Shown: positions 10,983 to 22,442, counted from the first letter of the stretch. The stretch is DNA of 64,000 bases from an uncultured Bacteroidota bacterium (GCA_903893815.1 CAITNS010000059.1:48868-112867), one strand, 5' to 3'. Notes: generated by a model not told the origin, from the sequence alone. Translations and numbers: made by a program.

Positions 10983-11855
10983 CTAAATAGCAAAGTCAGT
11001 TGGTTTTTGAATCGTTAGTTTTTTATTTTTCAAATCATAATGATCACCTAAGGCCATGACGTGAACTATTAAGTTATCAATAGATACAGGCGCTCCCATT
11101 TCCACATCACTCATACTTGTGTGACGCATGTGTGTGGCGTCAACTAACATAATTAATCCAGAACCAACTGCTTCCATATTATTCCCATTGGTAATTAATA
11201 GTCCTGCATCTTCTCCTAAACCAACTCCTAAATTTATGGGGTTACTCGCACAAGCATATAACAAACGACCAATACGTCCACGTTGCACAAAGTGTGTGTC
11301 AATAATTACGTTATTGATGAATCCTAAACCACCCGTAATTTTCACTTCACCTTTATGTAAGGCTTCGCTACTACTACCTTGGTAAATCATATTATTTGAA
11401 CTAGCCGCAGCTCCGGCCGAAGTCCCTGAAATTAAAAAATCTTCGTTCTCGTATTTGCCAAGCAATAAATGATGAAATGCAGTACCTCCAAAAATAGCGG
11501 TTAAACGTAATTGGTCGCCACCAGTAAACATAACCACATTGGCGTTTCGTAGTCGCTCTAAATATTCTTCAGAGTTTGCTTCTTCACGAGTTTTAATATT
11601 TAAAACACCAACATTTGAAACTTGTAATTGGGCAAATGCTTTTACATATTCCTCGCCCACCTCCTCAGGAATACTAGAAGCGGTAGTGATAATTTCAATA
11701 CGCGACTCGCTATTTTTAGCGGATTCTGTAGTGATACGTTTTAAAATGCCTTTTTCAAAAAATTTTAAACTTCTCTTTAAGTCGGTTTCACTTTCCGAAA
11801 AACTACCTCTATCTACTGAGCCACCAATGATGACTAATTTCCCTTTTGGATTCAT
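10983..11855 (-). CDS. cphB: Cyanophycinase
   Basis: S51-family nucleophile motif GTSAGAAASS, MFTGGDQLRL, GLGEDAGLLI. Confidence 0.92.
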   Translation of the reverse strand: MNPKGKLVIIGGSVDRGSFSESETDLKRSLKFFEKGILKRITTESAKNSESRIEIITTASSIPEEVGEEYVKAFAQLQVSNVGVLNIKTREEANSEEYLERLRNANVVMFTGGDQLRLTAIFGGTAFHHLLLGKYENEDFLISGTSAGAAASSNNMIYQGSSSEALHKGEVKITGGLGFINNVIIDTHFVQRGRIGRLLYACASNPINLGVGLGEDAGLLITNGNNMEAVGSGLIMLVDATHMRHTSMSDVEMGAPVSIDNLIVHVMALGDHYDLKNKKLTIQKPTDFAI

Positions 11856-12010
11856 AAACTGTATTTCATGTAAAATTATTGTAAAAGATGGACAATAATG
11901 TTATTTTTTGGATTGTTTATACCATTATTTTGAACATTAAATAGTTTATATAAAAAACAAGGCTTATATTAGTCAAAAGACATTACCATTAACAATTAAT
12001 TTTACTATAT

Positions 12011-14629
12011 ATGAAGATTATCGAAACTAAAGTCATGCGCGGGCCTAACTACTGGTCAATTAAAAGAAAAAAATTAATTGTGATGAAGTTAGATTTGGAA
12101 GAGTTAGAAGAAGTTCCAACAAATAAAATTGATGGCTTTGGCGCTCGTCTTGAAGCCTTAATGCCAAGTTTAATGCAACACCGTTGTTCAGAAGGTAAAG
12201 AAGGTGGCTTATTTTCTCGTATTAAAGAAGGTACTTGGATGGGGCACGTCATTGAACATATTGCTTTAGAATTACAAACCTTAGCAGGCATGGAATGTGG
12301 TTACGGAAGAACACGAGGCACAGGCACCAAAGGAATTTATAATGTGGTATTTAATTATATGGAAGAGGCTGTTGGTTTGTATGCTGCAAAAACTGCTGTT
12401 AAAATTGCGGAAAATTTAATTAAAGGAGAAGCTTATGATATAGATGCGGAAATTCGTCACATGCGTGAATTACGCGAAAGCGTACGTTTCGGACCAAGTA
12501 CGGGTTCTATTGTAGATGAGGCGATTGCAAGAGATATTCCTTTTATTCGTATTAATTCAGAATCCTTAGTGCAATTAGGATATGGAAAAAATCAAGTTCG
12601 TTTTAGAGCAACCATGACAGATAGAACAAGTTCCATCGCCGTTGATTTAGCAAGCAACAAAGATGAAACCAAACGTATGTTAAAGGATGCGGCTATTCCA
12701 GTAGCAAAAGGTGTTTGTATTTCTAATCCAGATGATTTAGAAGATGCTGTAAAAAGTGTTGGTTTTCCATTAGTGTTTAAGCCTTTAGACGGTAATCATG
12801 GTAAAGGTGCTTCTATTAATGTTAAAACGTTAGAGGAAGCAGTAGAAGCTTTTGCTCATGCAAAAAAATATTCTCGTAAAATTATTATTGAAAAATTTAT
12901 TACTGGTTATGATTTTAGAGTTTTAGTAATCAATAACCGTTTCATTGCTGCAGCTTTGCGTGAGCCTGCTCATGTGATTGGTGATGGAAAATCAACGATA
13001 AAACAATTAATTGATAAAGAAAATTTAGATCCTCGTCGTGGTTACGGACATGAAAATGTGTTAACGGAGATTTCTATTGACAGAGAAACGCTTGAACAGT
13101 TAGCGAAGAAAGAATATAATTTGGAAACTGTTTTAAATAAAGATGAACATTGTTATTTAAAAGGGACTGCTAATTTAAGCACTGGGGGTACTTCTACAGA
13201 CATTACAGATATTGTCCATCCTCATAATATTTTTATTTGCGAACGTATTTCTCGTGTCATTGGTTTAGATATTTGCGGAATTGATATCATGGCTTCTAAT
13301 TTAAGTGAGCCGTTAGAAGTAACAGGAGGTGTTGTTTTAGAAGTAAATGCAGCTCCGGGCTTCCGTATGCATCTAGCACCAGCAAAAGGCTTGCCGCGTA
13401 ATGTGGCAGCACCAGTTATTGATATGTTATACCCAACAGGTAAATCATGTCGTATTCCTATTATTGCTATTACGGGAACAAACGGTAAAACAACGACTAC
13501 ACGTTTAATTTCTCATATCGTAAAAAATAACGGATTCAAGGTTGGATTCACCACTAGTGATGGTATTTACGTTGGTAACTCCATGTTAACCAAAGGTGAT
13601 ACTACTGGACCAGTAAGTGCTGAATTTATTTTAAAAGATCCTACGGTTGAGTTTGCTATTTTAGAAACTGCTCGTGGTGGTATTTTACGTTCTGGTTTAG
13701 GGTTTAGCAGATGCGATGTAGCTGTTGTGACTAACATTCAAGAAGATCACATGGGACTTTCTGATATTAATACACTAAAAGATATGGCACGCGTAAAAGG
13801 CGTTGTGGCTGAGAGTGTAAAACGTGATGGTTATGTGGTTTTAAATGCCGATAATGAATACTGTGCTGGCATTTCAAAGGAAGTGAGTTGTAACGTGGCT
13901 TACTTTAGTATGGACGAAAATAATAAAGTTATTATTGATCATTGCAAAAAAGGGGGTATTGCTGCCATTTACGAAAACGGCTTTATTACTATTAAAAAAG
14001 GAGATTGGAAATTCAGAGTTCAAAAAGTAACAAGTGTGCCTTTAACCTTTGGCGGACGAGTTTCTTTTATGATTCAAAATGTATTGGCAGCCACTTTAGC
14101 AACATATGTATATGGTTTTGCAACAGAAGATATTGCAACTAGTCTAGAAACGTTTATTCCTTCGGCAGCGCAAACGCCTGGTCGTATGAATATTTTTGAT
14201 TTCAAAGAATACAAAGTGATGATTGACTTTGCGCATAACGCAGATGGCTTTAGAGGCATTAAAGAATTTTTATCAACTATTGAATCTACTTCTAAAATAG
14301 GTATCATTACAGGTACTGGCGACAGACGTGATGATGATATCAGAGATATGGGACGCATCTCAGCAGAGATGTTTGATCATATTATTATTCGTCAAGATAA
14401 ATTTTTACGTGGACGTCAAGCAGAAGAGATTGTAAAATTATTAGTCGAAGGAATTCAACAAGTAAACCCAATGACTTCATACGAATATGTGCCTAAAGAA
14501 ATTGAAGCCTTGAATCATGCCTTTAGTATTGCAAAACCAGGTTCTTTCATTGTAGCATTAAGCGACGTGATTGATAATGCCATTGAAGTGGTGCATTCTT
14601 ATTTAGATAAGGAAAGAGAAGGGAAATAA
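12011..14629 (+). CDS. cphA: Cyanophycin synthetase
   Basis: ATP-grasp region VFKPLDGNHGKGASINV plus Mur-ligase region AITGTNGKTTTTRL and TARGGILRSGLGFSRCDVAVVTNIQEDHMGL; 872 aa. Confidence 0.95.
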   Translation: MKIIETKVMRGPNYWSIKRKKLIVMKLDLEELEEVPTNKIDGFGARLEALMPSLMQHRCSEGKEGGLFSRIKEGTWMGHVIEHIALELQTLAGMECGYGRTRGTGTKGIYNVVFNYMEEAVGLYAAKTAVKIAENLIKGEAYDIDAEIRHMRELRESVRFGPSTGSIVDEAIARDIPFIRINSESLVQLGYGKNQVRFRATMTDRTSSIAVDLASNKDETKRMLKDAAIPVAKGVCISNPDDLEDAVKSVGFPLVFKPLDGNHGKGASINVKTLEEAVEAFAHAKKYSRKIIIEKFITGYDFRVLVINNRFIAAALREPAHVIGDGKSTIKQLIDKENLDPRRGYGHENVLTEISIDRETLEQLAKKEYNLETVLNKDEHCYLKGTANLSTGGTSTDITDIVHPHNIFICERISRVIGLDICGIDIMASNLSEPLEVTGGVVLEVNAAPGFRMHLAPAKGLPRNVAAPVIDMLYPTGKSCRIPIIAITGTNGKTTTTRLISHIVKNNGFKVGFTTSDGIYVGNSMLTKGDTTGPVSAEFILKDPTVEFAILETARGGILRSGLGFSRCDVAVVTNIQEDHMGLSDINTLKDMARVKGVVAESVKRDGYVVLNADNEYCAGISKEVSCNVAYFSMDENNKVIIDHCKKGGIAAIYENGFITIKKGDWKFRVQKVTSVPLTFGGRVSFMIQNVLAATLATYVYGFATEDIATSLETFIPSAAQTPGRMNIFDFKEYKVMIDFAHNADGFRGIKEFLSTIESTSKIGIITGTGDRRDDDIRDMGRISAEMFDHIIIRQDKFLRGRQAEEIVKLLVEGIQQVNPMTSYEYVPKEIEALNHAFSIAKPGSFIVALSDVIDNAIEVVHSYLDKEREGK

Positions 14630-14639
14630 GATTTTAATG

Positions 14640-14706
14640 TTGAGTTATTAGTGTTTAATAAAAGATAGGATAAAGTCCTATTAAAAACTAAACACTAATA
14701 ACTCAA
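14640..14706. terminator. Long inverted repeat / bidirectional terminator between convergent cphA and M3 peptidase
   Basis: Perfect 18-bp arms ttgagttattagtgttta (14640-14657) / taaacactaataactcaa (14689-14706), inner tagga/tccta. Confidence 0.6.
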
Positions 14707-14715
14707 AACAAATTA

Positions 14716-16407
14716 TTATAATTTCTCATACTCACTCCTTACAAAATCCGCTAACTCTTTTACATAAGCAGGAGAGAAATCAAATTTAATTCCTGCCGCT
14801 TCGTATAATTGAGGAATAGTTTTCATGTAACCAAGAGATAATGCTTTTTTATAATTTGCTAAAGCTTGTTTTGGATTTTGTTTGTAGCTGCGCCACATAG
14901 CAATCGCACCTAATTGTGCCATTCCATATTCAATATAATAAAATGGTACTTCGTATAAATGCAATTGTGCTTGCCATGAGCGTTGTAAATTTGATTCTAA
15001 TCCTTTATAATCCACCACGCCCGTTCCAAAGTCTTTGCTTATTTGCATCCAATACGTATAACGTTCTTCTAAGGTATGTTTTGGATTGGTATAAATCCAA
15101 TGTTGAAATTTATCAATAGAAGCAATCCAAGGCAATCCTTTTAGGACATCATTTAATTGTTCTTTCTTCGCACGTTTATAATCATCTGGGTTTGGAAAGA
15201 ATGGTTCCCAATGTTCCATGCTAATTAACTCCATACTCATACTTGCTAGTTCGGCAACTTCGCTTGGTGTACTTTTAAATTCAGTTAACTCTAAATCTGC
15301 CGCTAAAAATGCGTGAACTGCATGTCCACCTTCGTGCACCATCGTTACCATATCGCGGAGCAAACCAACGGCATTCATAAAAATAAATGGCACGTCGGTT
15401 TCCATTAAAGGATAATTGTAACCACCTGGCGCTTTACCAATGCGCGATTCTAAATCTAAACGTTTGATGTTTTGCATAATGGTAATACACTCGCCAAAAT
15501 AAGGATCGATGGTATTAAAACATTCAATAGTCTTTGCAGCTAAATCTTCGCCAGTTGTAAAAGGTTTAAAAGGTTCTTTACCTTCGGCATCTACTTCTTT
15601 ATCCCAAGGTCTGTAAGTATCTAATTTTAAAGCATCTTTACGAGCTTGCTCATTTTGTTTCACTAAAGGAACAATATGTTGTTGTATCGCATCTTGAAAG
15701 TTATAGCAATCTTGTACGCTATAATCAAAACGACCTAACTCTTCGTGTTTATAATCTCTGTAATTTTTAAATCCTGTATTTAAAGCAACTTGATGACGCA
15801 ATGCAATTAACTCATCATACAATTTATTTAATTCAGTTTCATCTTCTGCACGACGTGCTTGTATTTGATGGTAGATGCTTTCACGTAAAGCTCTATCGTT
15901 ACTTTTAAAATAAGTAGCTGCTTTTTGTAAGGTAATTTCTTCTTTATTATAAGTAATGGTTTGCGCGGCAGAGATGTTTCCATACTCTTGTTCTTTCTGC
16001 CGTAATTCTGTTTGCAATTCAATATTTTCTTCGCGGTATAATTCAATGCTTTTTTTTACGCCACGAACGTACACGAAGTAAGTGTCTTTTTCTAACTCGT
16101 CGATAAAAGGACAGTCGATTAGTTTTTTATTTAAGTCGTTGTTGTAAGGAGAAATATATGGTTCAATAGACGTCACAAAATAATTAAAGGATTCTTGCAA
16201 TTCTTCATTTTGTGTATTGCAAGTCATTTTGATGTAACGCCAAGCACCATCTTCGTTTAACACAGCATCTAATTCACTGTGATCTTTCATCCATTGTTTT
16301 AATTCGGCAACCGAATTAATTTTTCTATTTTTTAATTCTTCAAAAAAAGGTTCTAATCTTTCCCAGTTGCTTACTCTAAAATCTTCAGATAAATAATGTC
16401 TGTTCAT
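14716..16407 (-). CDS. M3 family oligoendopeptidase
   Basis: HEXXH motif in MVHEGGHAVHAF, downstream E; PepF-like. Confidence 0.9.
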   Translation of the reverse strand: MNRHYLSEDFRVSNWERLEPFFEELKNRKINSVAELKQWMKDHSELDAVLNEDGAWRYIKMTCNTQNEELQESFNYFVTSIEPYISPYNNDLNKKLIDCPFIDELEKDTYFVYVRGVKKSIELYREENIELQTELRQKEQEYGNISAAQTITYNKEEITLQKAATYFKSNDRALRESIYHQIQARRAEDETELNKLYDELIALRHQVALNTGFKNYRDYKHEELGRFDYSVQDCYNFQDAIQQHIVPLVKQNEQARKDALKLDTYRPWDKEVDAEGKEPFKPFTTGEDLAAKTIECFNTIDPYFGECITIMQNIKRLDLESRIGKAPGGYNYPLMETDVPFIFMNAVGLLRDMVTMVHEGGHAVHAFLAADLELTEFKSTPSEVAELASMSMELISMEHWEPFFPNPDDYKRAKKEQLNDVLKGLPWIASIDKFQHWIYTNPKHTLEERYTYWMQISKDFGTGVVDYKGLESNLQRSWQAQLHLYEVPFYYIEYGMAQLGAIAMWRSYKQNPKQALANYKKALSLGYMKTIPQLYEAAGIKFDFSPAYVKELADFVRSEYEKL

Positions 16408-16505
16408 TGGTTGTGTTTTAATAATAGTTTGAAATTAAAGTTTTAATGTCATAAAAAGACGAAGTAGTTTTTGATTTTATTAAAAGTTTTGATTGAAAAG
16501 CGGCC

Positions 16506-16633
16506 TATTAAAATTAAGCGCAAAAATCAAGTGGTATCAAATGCGTGGGTATGTGCGAAGATGATTTGGGCTGTTGGCGAAGCGCTTCAAATCATCAGTT
16601 TGATACTGCGCAGATTTTAGCTAAATTTTAATA
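16506..16633. repeat. Nested imperfect palindrome (~128 nt) in intergenic region
   Basis: Nested arms tattaaaatt/aattttaata, gtatcaaa/tttgatac, gatgattt/aaatcatc, apex containing gaagcgcttc. Confidence 0.75.
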
Positions 16634-16634
16634 A

Positions 16635-16674
16635 GTCTTGACTTTTTTGTAACTTTTTGTGTCAAGACAAAAAG
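16635..16674. repeat. Overlapping inverted repeats gtcttgac/gtcaagac and ctttttg/caaaaag
   Basis: Arms 16635-16642/16661-16668 and 16653-16659/16668-16674; resembles dispersed Bacteroidota intergenic repeats. Confidence 0.6.
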
Positions 16675-16807
16675 TTAGTTAATCATCTTTGTATGGCAGG
16701 CAGAGAAAGTAAATAAAGCTTTTTAGAAATATAAAAACATCCTTCGTCCTGCGGACACCTCCTTCAAAGGAGGAAATTTTACTAATGGGCAATTACCTTA
16801 AATTAAA

Positions 16808-16833
16808 AAAGCCCTCTCTTTCGAAAGGGCTTT
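16808..16833 (-). terminator. Rho-independent terminator downstream of the DUF5606 gene
   Basis: aaagccct...agggcttt hairpin followed by T tract on the minus strand. Confidence 0.8.
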
Positions 16834-16854
16834 CAATATATATCAGTAAACTGA

Positions 16855-17403
16855 TTAAGCTACACCAGTTTTTCTAACACCAGCTGTTTTTTTAACACCT
16901 GTACTTGTTTTTGTTTTGGTAGTATCTTTAGTAGCTGTTTTTTTAGCTGCTGCTTTTTTCTCAGTTGCTGCTTTTACAATTTTCTTTTCTGCAGAGTCTT
17001 CCGTAGTTTCTGCTTCTTTCACTTTTAAGTTACCTGTAGTTTGTAAACCATTATACCAAGTAAATAATTTACGCATATTACTAGTGTAAACACGCTCTTT
17101 ATCATACTCAGGTAAAACTGCTTCAAAATACGCTGTAATTTCTTTATCATCAGCTTTTGCATCCACACAAGCACCACCTTTTTCTTTATCAAAAATTGAT
17201 TTCATGATTTCAGAAACTGGTTTGTCTTCGCCAGTTGTAAACATACTAATATCTTCTAAAGAGCTAACTTTAGCTGTAGAGCTAATAGAGGTACGTTTTT
17301 TATCTGCTAAACCTTCTACTATAATTCCGTTTTTAGATTGTGCAACTACTTTATATAATCCTGGTTGTCCGCTTATGGAAATTATTCCTGTTAAATCAAT
17401 CAT
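16855..17403 (-). CDS. DUF5606 domain-containing protein
   Basis: N-terminus DLTGIISISGQPGLYKVVAQSKNGIIVEGLADKKRTSISSTAKVSSLEDISMFT; Ala/Lys/Thr-rich tail. Confidence 0.8.
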   Translation of the reverse strand: MIDLTGIISISGQPGLYKVVAQSKNGIIVEGLADKKRTSISSTAKVSSLEDISMFTTGEDKPVSEIMKSIFDKEKGGACVDAKADDKEITAYFEAVLPEYDKERVYTSNMRKLFTWYNGLQTTGNLKVKEAETTEDSAEKKIVKAATEKKAAAKKTATKDTTKTKTSTGVKKTAGVRKTGVA

Positions 17404-17471
17404 CGTTCTGTTTTAAAAAATTAGATAACAAAAATAGCATTTTTTTAATATTTACACTACAAAAAAATAGT

Positions 17472-18353
17472 CTATTGAATACTTTTTTGCTGTAATTTCT
17501 GATTTTTTCGATGTTTTACGATTTTGTAGATTACATACCAAATTAAACCGCCTAATAGCCACATTGGCCATAGTTGCGTCATCCCAATTAAAAACCATAA
17601 AAAGCCCATGCCTCCGTTTGAAAGTGCGTCCACCATTTTACCACCAAAATGAAAACCAGCTGTTGCTCTTTTCTCATAATAGGTAATGATTAAAGTACTA
17701 TAACCAACTTGGTTATTCAAATAACGCAAACGTCCTTCGGTAGATTCGATATCTTCTCTGATTAAAGAAATTTCTTTTTCAATTTTTAAAATATCAGTCA
17801 TGTTATTTGCCTTGGCTAACAATTCCTGATATTTTCCTTCTAATTGTTTTTTGTTTTTTAAGCGCGCATCAATATCTACAAAATCTGCGGTTACATCTTC
17901 AATGTCTATGCGTTTCGAATCAAATTCTCCAACTTGTAAACCTATGTTATTGATGATATTATCGAAATTTGAATTAGGCATTCTTATCGTTAAAATCTCT
18001 GTGGGATTAATTCGGTAATCTTCTATTTTTTCGTTAGAGATATAACCTTTGTGTTTTGATATTATCTTTTGTAAAAAAGCTCTGGTGTCTCTGATGTTTT
18101 TGACTTCAAAACTGATGTCACCGTTTTTGACGAGTTTTCGTTCGGTGATATTTTTTGGCCCCTCTGCCACTGATTTTTCGACTGGTGGTGCTGTTAACTC
18201 AACTGTTGTTGCCTCTAATTCCATTCCACCGCCACCAACACCTTCGTTTAAAGCAGAGGCTTTATCTCTCGCACTAAAGTTTTCTGATTTGTTACTACAC
18301 GCTACAAAGCAGCTTACTAAACTTGCAATGATTATTGACTTTAAAATTTGCAT
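17472..18353 (-). CDS. DUF4349 domain-containing lipoprotein
   Basis: Lipobox LVSCFVAC; RKLVKNGDISFEVKNI, coiled-coil, and C-terminal TM. Confidence 0.8.
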   Translation of the reverse strand: MQILKSIIIASLVSCFVACSNKSENFSARDKASALNEGVGGGGMELEATTVELTAPPVEKSVAEGPKNITERKLVKNGDISFEVKNIRDTRAFLQKIISKHKGYISNEKIEDYRINPTEILTIRMPNSNFDNIINNIGLQVGEFDSKRIDIEDVTADFVDIDARLKNKKQLEGKYQELLAKANNMTDILKIEKEISLIREDIESTEGRLRYLNNQVGYSTLIITYYEKRATAGFHFGGKMVDALSNGGMGFLWFLIGMTQLWPMWLLGGLIWYVIYKIVKHRKNQKLQQKSIQ

Positions 18354-18774
18354 ATTGTTTATTTTTTAATTTTAATACTACTTTGTTTAGATAGACGAAT
18401 TGAATTTATTCCATAAAATTTTGGATAAGAAATCCCTAAACATTAATACCATTTAGTGAAAAAGGTAAATTTCTCAATGAAATCAGTTGTTTTGAAGCGT
18501 TTTTAAACTAAAACTTACGTCTTATAACAAAAAAATAAATACAACGAACAATTTTTTTTCACTTTTTTTTATAATTTCTTTAATTGCTTGATACATAAGG
18601 AAATTAACCACTTATCAGCTATGGCTGTTAATTTCTCAATGTTAAAAAAACAGGCTGAATGTTAATTTCATTTTCTCAAAATACAATCATTTTTAATCAG
18701 ATTTGTAGAACGAAGATTTAAACTAACACGCTTGTTATTTGTTAAATGATAAGATATAATATAAAGACCGATTT

Positions 18775-19746
18775 ATGACAGAACCAATACTAGCAGAAAA
18801 CAAAGATCGCTTTGTTATTTTCCCAATCAAACACAACGATATTTGGGAATATTATAAAAAATCAGAAGCAAGTTTCTGGACAGCCGAAGAAATTGACTTA
18901 TCTAATGACCTTGGTGATTGGAATAATAAGTTAAATGATAACGAACGTCATTTTGTGAAACATGTTTTAGCGTTTTTTGCTGCAAGTGATGGAATTGTAA
19001 ACGAAAACTTAGCGATTAACTTCTTAAACGAAGTACAATATCCTGAGGCTCGTTTCTTTTATGGTTTCCAAGTGATGATGGAAAACATTCACTCTGAAAC
19101 TTACTCTTTATTAATTGATACGTATATTAAAGATCCAGTTGAAAAGGATAAATTATTACACGCGGTTGAAACAGTGCCATGTGTTGGTAAAAAAGCAGAT
19201 TGGGCTTTAACTTGGATTAATAATGGAAGTTTTGCGGAGCGTTTAATTGCTTTTGCAGCAGTTGAAGGGATTTTCTTCTCTGGTTCTTTCTGTTCTATTT
19301 TCTGGTTAAAGAAACGTGGCTTGATGCCAGGTTTAAGTTTTAGTAACGAGTTAATTTCTCGTGACGAAGGTTTACACTGTGATTTTGCATGTATGTTATA
19401 TTCTGATCACGTAAAAAATAAATTACCAAAAGAAACAGTCACTAAAATTATTACGGATGCAGTAGTGATTGAAAAAGAATTTGTGTCAGATGCTATTCCA
19501 GTGCGTTTAATTGGAATGAATTCTGACTTAATGTGCCAATATATTGAGTTTTGCGCCGATAGATTATTATTAGCATTAGACTGCGATAAATACTTTAATG
19601 CATCAAATCCTTTTGATTTTATGGAAATGATTTCGTTGCAAGGTAAAACTAATTTCTTCGAAAAACGTGTTGCGGAATACCAAAAATCTGGTGTGATGAA
19701 CAATAAAGAGGAAAATAATGTGTTTAATCTAGATGAAGATTTTTAG
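18775..19746 (+). CDS. nrdB: Ribonucleoside-diphosphate reductase small subunit
   Basis: [58 protein letters not shown]. Confidence 0.96.
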   Translation: MTEPILAENKDRFVIFPIKHNDIWEYYKKSEASFWTAEEIDLSNDLGDWNNKLNDNERHFVKHVLAFFAASDGIVNENLAINFLNEVQYPEARFFYGFQVMMENIHSETYSLLIDTYIKDPVEKDKLLHAVETVPCVGKKADWALTWINNGSFAERLIAFAAVEGIFFSGSFCSIFWLKKRGLMPGLSFSNELISRDEGLHCDFACMLYSDHVKNKLPKETVTKIITDAVVIEKEFVSDAIPVRLIGMNSDLMCQYIEFCADRLLLALDCDKYFNASNPFDFMEMISLQGKTNFFEKRVAEYQKSGVMNNKEENNVFNLDEDF

Positions 19747-20029
19747 GTAAGAAATTCATAGGTTAAAATTTCCAATTCGTATCTCATTGAAAATCATTGA
19801 ACAAGGGCTAAATCTTGTAATGGAATCCTAGACTCCAGAAACACGTTTATTAAATGTTAAATTTTAGCGTTGCCCCTTGAAGGCGCACCAAATAAGAAAA
19901 AAATTAATTAACCACTACTTTGTTAATATCAAGTGGTGGCTAAAGTAAAAAAAGACGATTATAGTTATAACTTGTTGTAACCAAAACGATACTCAAAAAC
20001 TAAGTAAAACCAATTAAAAACTAAAGGCA

Positions 20030-22441
20030 ATGTTTGTAATAAAAAGAGATGGCACTCAAGAGTCTGTGAAGTTTGACAAAATCACAGCACGCGTTCAAAA
20101 ATTAAGCTATGGCTTAGATCCTGCATTTGTAGATCCAATTCAAGTAGCAAAAAAAGTAATTGATGGTGTGTATGATGGCGTTAGCACTGTTGATTTAGAT
20201 AACTTAGCAGCTGAAACTGCTGCATCTTTAACTACGAAGCATCCTGATTATGCTCAGTTAGCATCGCGTATTGCGGTAAGTAACTTGCACAAAAACACAA
20301 TTAAATCGTTTAGTAAAACGATTGATATATTATATAATTATGTTGATCCAAAAACAAATCAAAAAGCGTCGTTAATTGCAGATGACGTTTATGAGATTGT
20401 GATAAAAAATGCACAGTTGTTAGATTCTTCTATTATATACGATAGAGATTTTGGTTACGATTATTTTGGTTTTAAAACTTTAGAGCGTTCTTATTTATTA
20501 AGAACTCATGGTAAAGTTACTGAGCGCCCTCAACATATGTTAATGCGTGTATCAATTGGAATACACAAAGAAGATATTACCGCTGCTATTGAAACTTATA
20601 ATTTAATGAGTGAGCGCTGGTTTACACATGCTACTCCCACTTTATTTAATGCTGGTACACCAAAACCACAAATGAGTTCTTGCTTTTTATTACAAGCTAA
20701 AGATGATAGTATTGATGGAATTTACGATACATTAAAACAATGTGCTCGTATTTCTCAGTCGGCTGGTGGTATTGGTTTAGCTATTCATAAAGTACGTGCT
20801 ACTGGTTCTTATATTAAAGGAACAAATGGTACATCAAATGGCATTTTACCAATGTTAAAAGTATTCAACGAAACTGCACGATACGTTGACCAAGGTGGTG
20901 GAAAACGTAAAGGTTCTATCGCTATTTACTTAGAGCCATGGCATGCTGATATTTATGAGTTTTTAGATATCCGTAAAAACCATGGTAAAGAAGAAATGCG
21001 TGCTCGTGATTTATTTACAGCATTGTGGATTCCTGATTTATTTATGAAACGCGTAGAAGCTGAAGGAATGTGGAGTTTAATGTGCCCTAACGAATGTCCT
21101 GGATTATATACATCTCACGGTGCAGAGTTTGAAGCATTATATACTAAATACGAAGAAGAAGGAAAGTACCGTAAACAAATTCCTGCACGTGAATTATGGG
21201 CTGCTATTATCGATTCTCAAATCGAAACTGGTAATCCTTATATGTTATATAAAGATGCTTGTAACTTAAAATCAAATCAATCACATTTAGGTACGATTCA
21301 ATCTAGTAATTTATGTACTGAAATTGTTGAATACACAAGTCCTGATGAAGTAGCAGTTTGTAATTTAGCATCTATTGCATTACCTCGTTTTGTTGACGAA
21401 AAAACAGGAACGTTTGATCACCAACGTTTATTTGATGTAACGTATATCATCACAAAAAATTTAAATAAAGTAATTGACCGCAACTACTACCCAATTCCAG
21501 AGGCACGTAACTCAAATATGCGTCACCGTCCAATTGGATTAGGTGTGCAAGGGTTAGCAGATGCCTTTATTTTAATGCGTTATCCTTTTGAAAGCGAAGA
21601 AGCTAAAAAATTAAATGCGGAGATTTTTGAAACTATTTATTATGCTTCAATGACTGCATCAAAAGATTTAGCAATTAAAGATGGTTACTACGAATCTTAT
21701 CCAGGTTCTCCATTATCAAAAGGTATTATGCAATTTGATATGTGGGGCGTAACACCAAGCCCGCGTTGGGAATGGAATATTTTAAAAGAAGAAGTTGCAA
21801 AATACGGCGTACGTAACTCTTTATTATTAGCACCAATGCCAACGGCTTCTACATCTCAAATACTAGGTAATAACGAATGTTTTGAACCATACACCTCAAA
21901 TATTTATAGTCGTCGTGTATTATCGGGTGAGTTTGCAGTAGTTAACAAACATTTATTGCGCGACTTAGTAAAGTTAGGCATGTGGAATGATGCGTTGAAA
22001 AACAAAATCATTGGAGCTAACGGTTCAGTGCAAAACATTCCTGAAATTCCTCAAAATATAAAAGATATTTACAAAACGGTTTGGGAAATTAAACAACGTA
22101 CTATAATTGATATGGCTGCTGACCGTGGAGCGTTCATTTGCCAATCTCAATCCTTAAACTTGTTTATACAAGACGCTAACTTTGCTAAATTATCTTCAGC
22201 ACATTTTTATGCTTGGAAAAAAGGATTAAAAACAGGCATGTATTATTTACGTACAAAAGCTGCGGCTGATGCTATTAAGTTTACGGTTGACCAAGCAGCT
22301 TTAGCTGTGCCTGTATTAGGTAACGAAGATGCCTTATTAGTAGAGCGTGGACAAACACATATCTTAAGCTTTGAAGAACAACAAGCACAATTATCTTGCA
22401 GTTTAGATAACCCAGAAGGATGTGAAGCTTGTGGATCGTAG
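20030..22441 (+). CDS. nrdA: Ribonucleoside-diphosphate reductase large subunit with N-terminal ATP-cone
   Basis: ATP-cone N-terminus; [29 protein letters not shown]-terminal CEACGS. Confidence 0.96.
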   Translation: MFVIKRDGTQESVKFDKITARVQKLSYGLDPAFVDPIQVAKKVIDGVYDGVSTVDLDNLAAETAASLTTKHPDYAQLASRIAVSNLHKNTIKSFSKTIDILYNYVDPKTNQKASLIADDVYEIVIKNAQLLDSSIIYDRDFGYDYFGFKTLERSYLLRTHGKVTERPQHMLMRVSIGIHKEDITAAIETYNLMSERWFTHATPTLFNAGTPKPQMSSCFLLQAKDDSIDGIYDTLKQCARISQSAGGIGLAIHKVRATGSYIKGTNGTSNGILPMLKVFNETARYVDQGGGKRKGSIAIYLEPWHADIYEFLDIRKNHGKEEMRARDLFTALWIPDLFMKRVEAEGMWSLMCPNECPGLYTSHGAEFEALYTKYEEEGKYRKQIPARELWAAIIDSQIETGNPYMLYKDACNLKSNQSHLGTIQSSNLCTEIVEYTSPDEVAVCNLASIALPRFVDEKTGTFDHQRLFDVTYIITKNLNKVIDRNYYPIPEARNSNMRHRPIGLGVQGLADAFILMRYPFESEEAKKLNAEIFETIYYASMTASKDLAIKDGYYESYPGSPLSKGIMQFDMWGVTPSPRWEWNILKEEVAKYGVRNSLLLAPMPTASTSQILGNNECFEPYTSNIYSRRVLSGEFAVVNKHLLRDLVKLGMWNDALKNKIIGANGSVQNIPEIPQNIKDIYKTVWEIKQRTIIDMAADRGAFICQSQSLNLFIQDANFAKLSSAHFYAWKKGLKTGMYYLRTKAAADAIKFTVDQAALAVPVLGNEDALLVERGQTHILSFEEQQAQLSCSLDNPEGCEACGS

Positions 22442-22442
22442 T

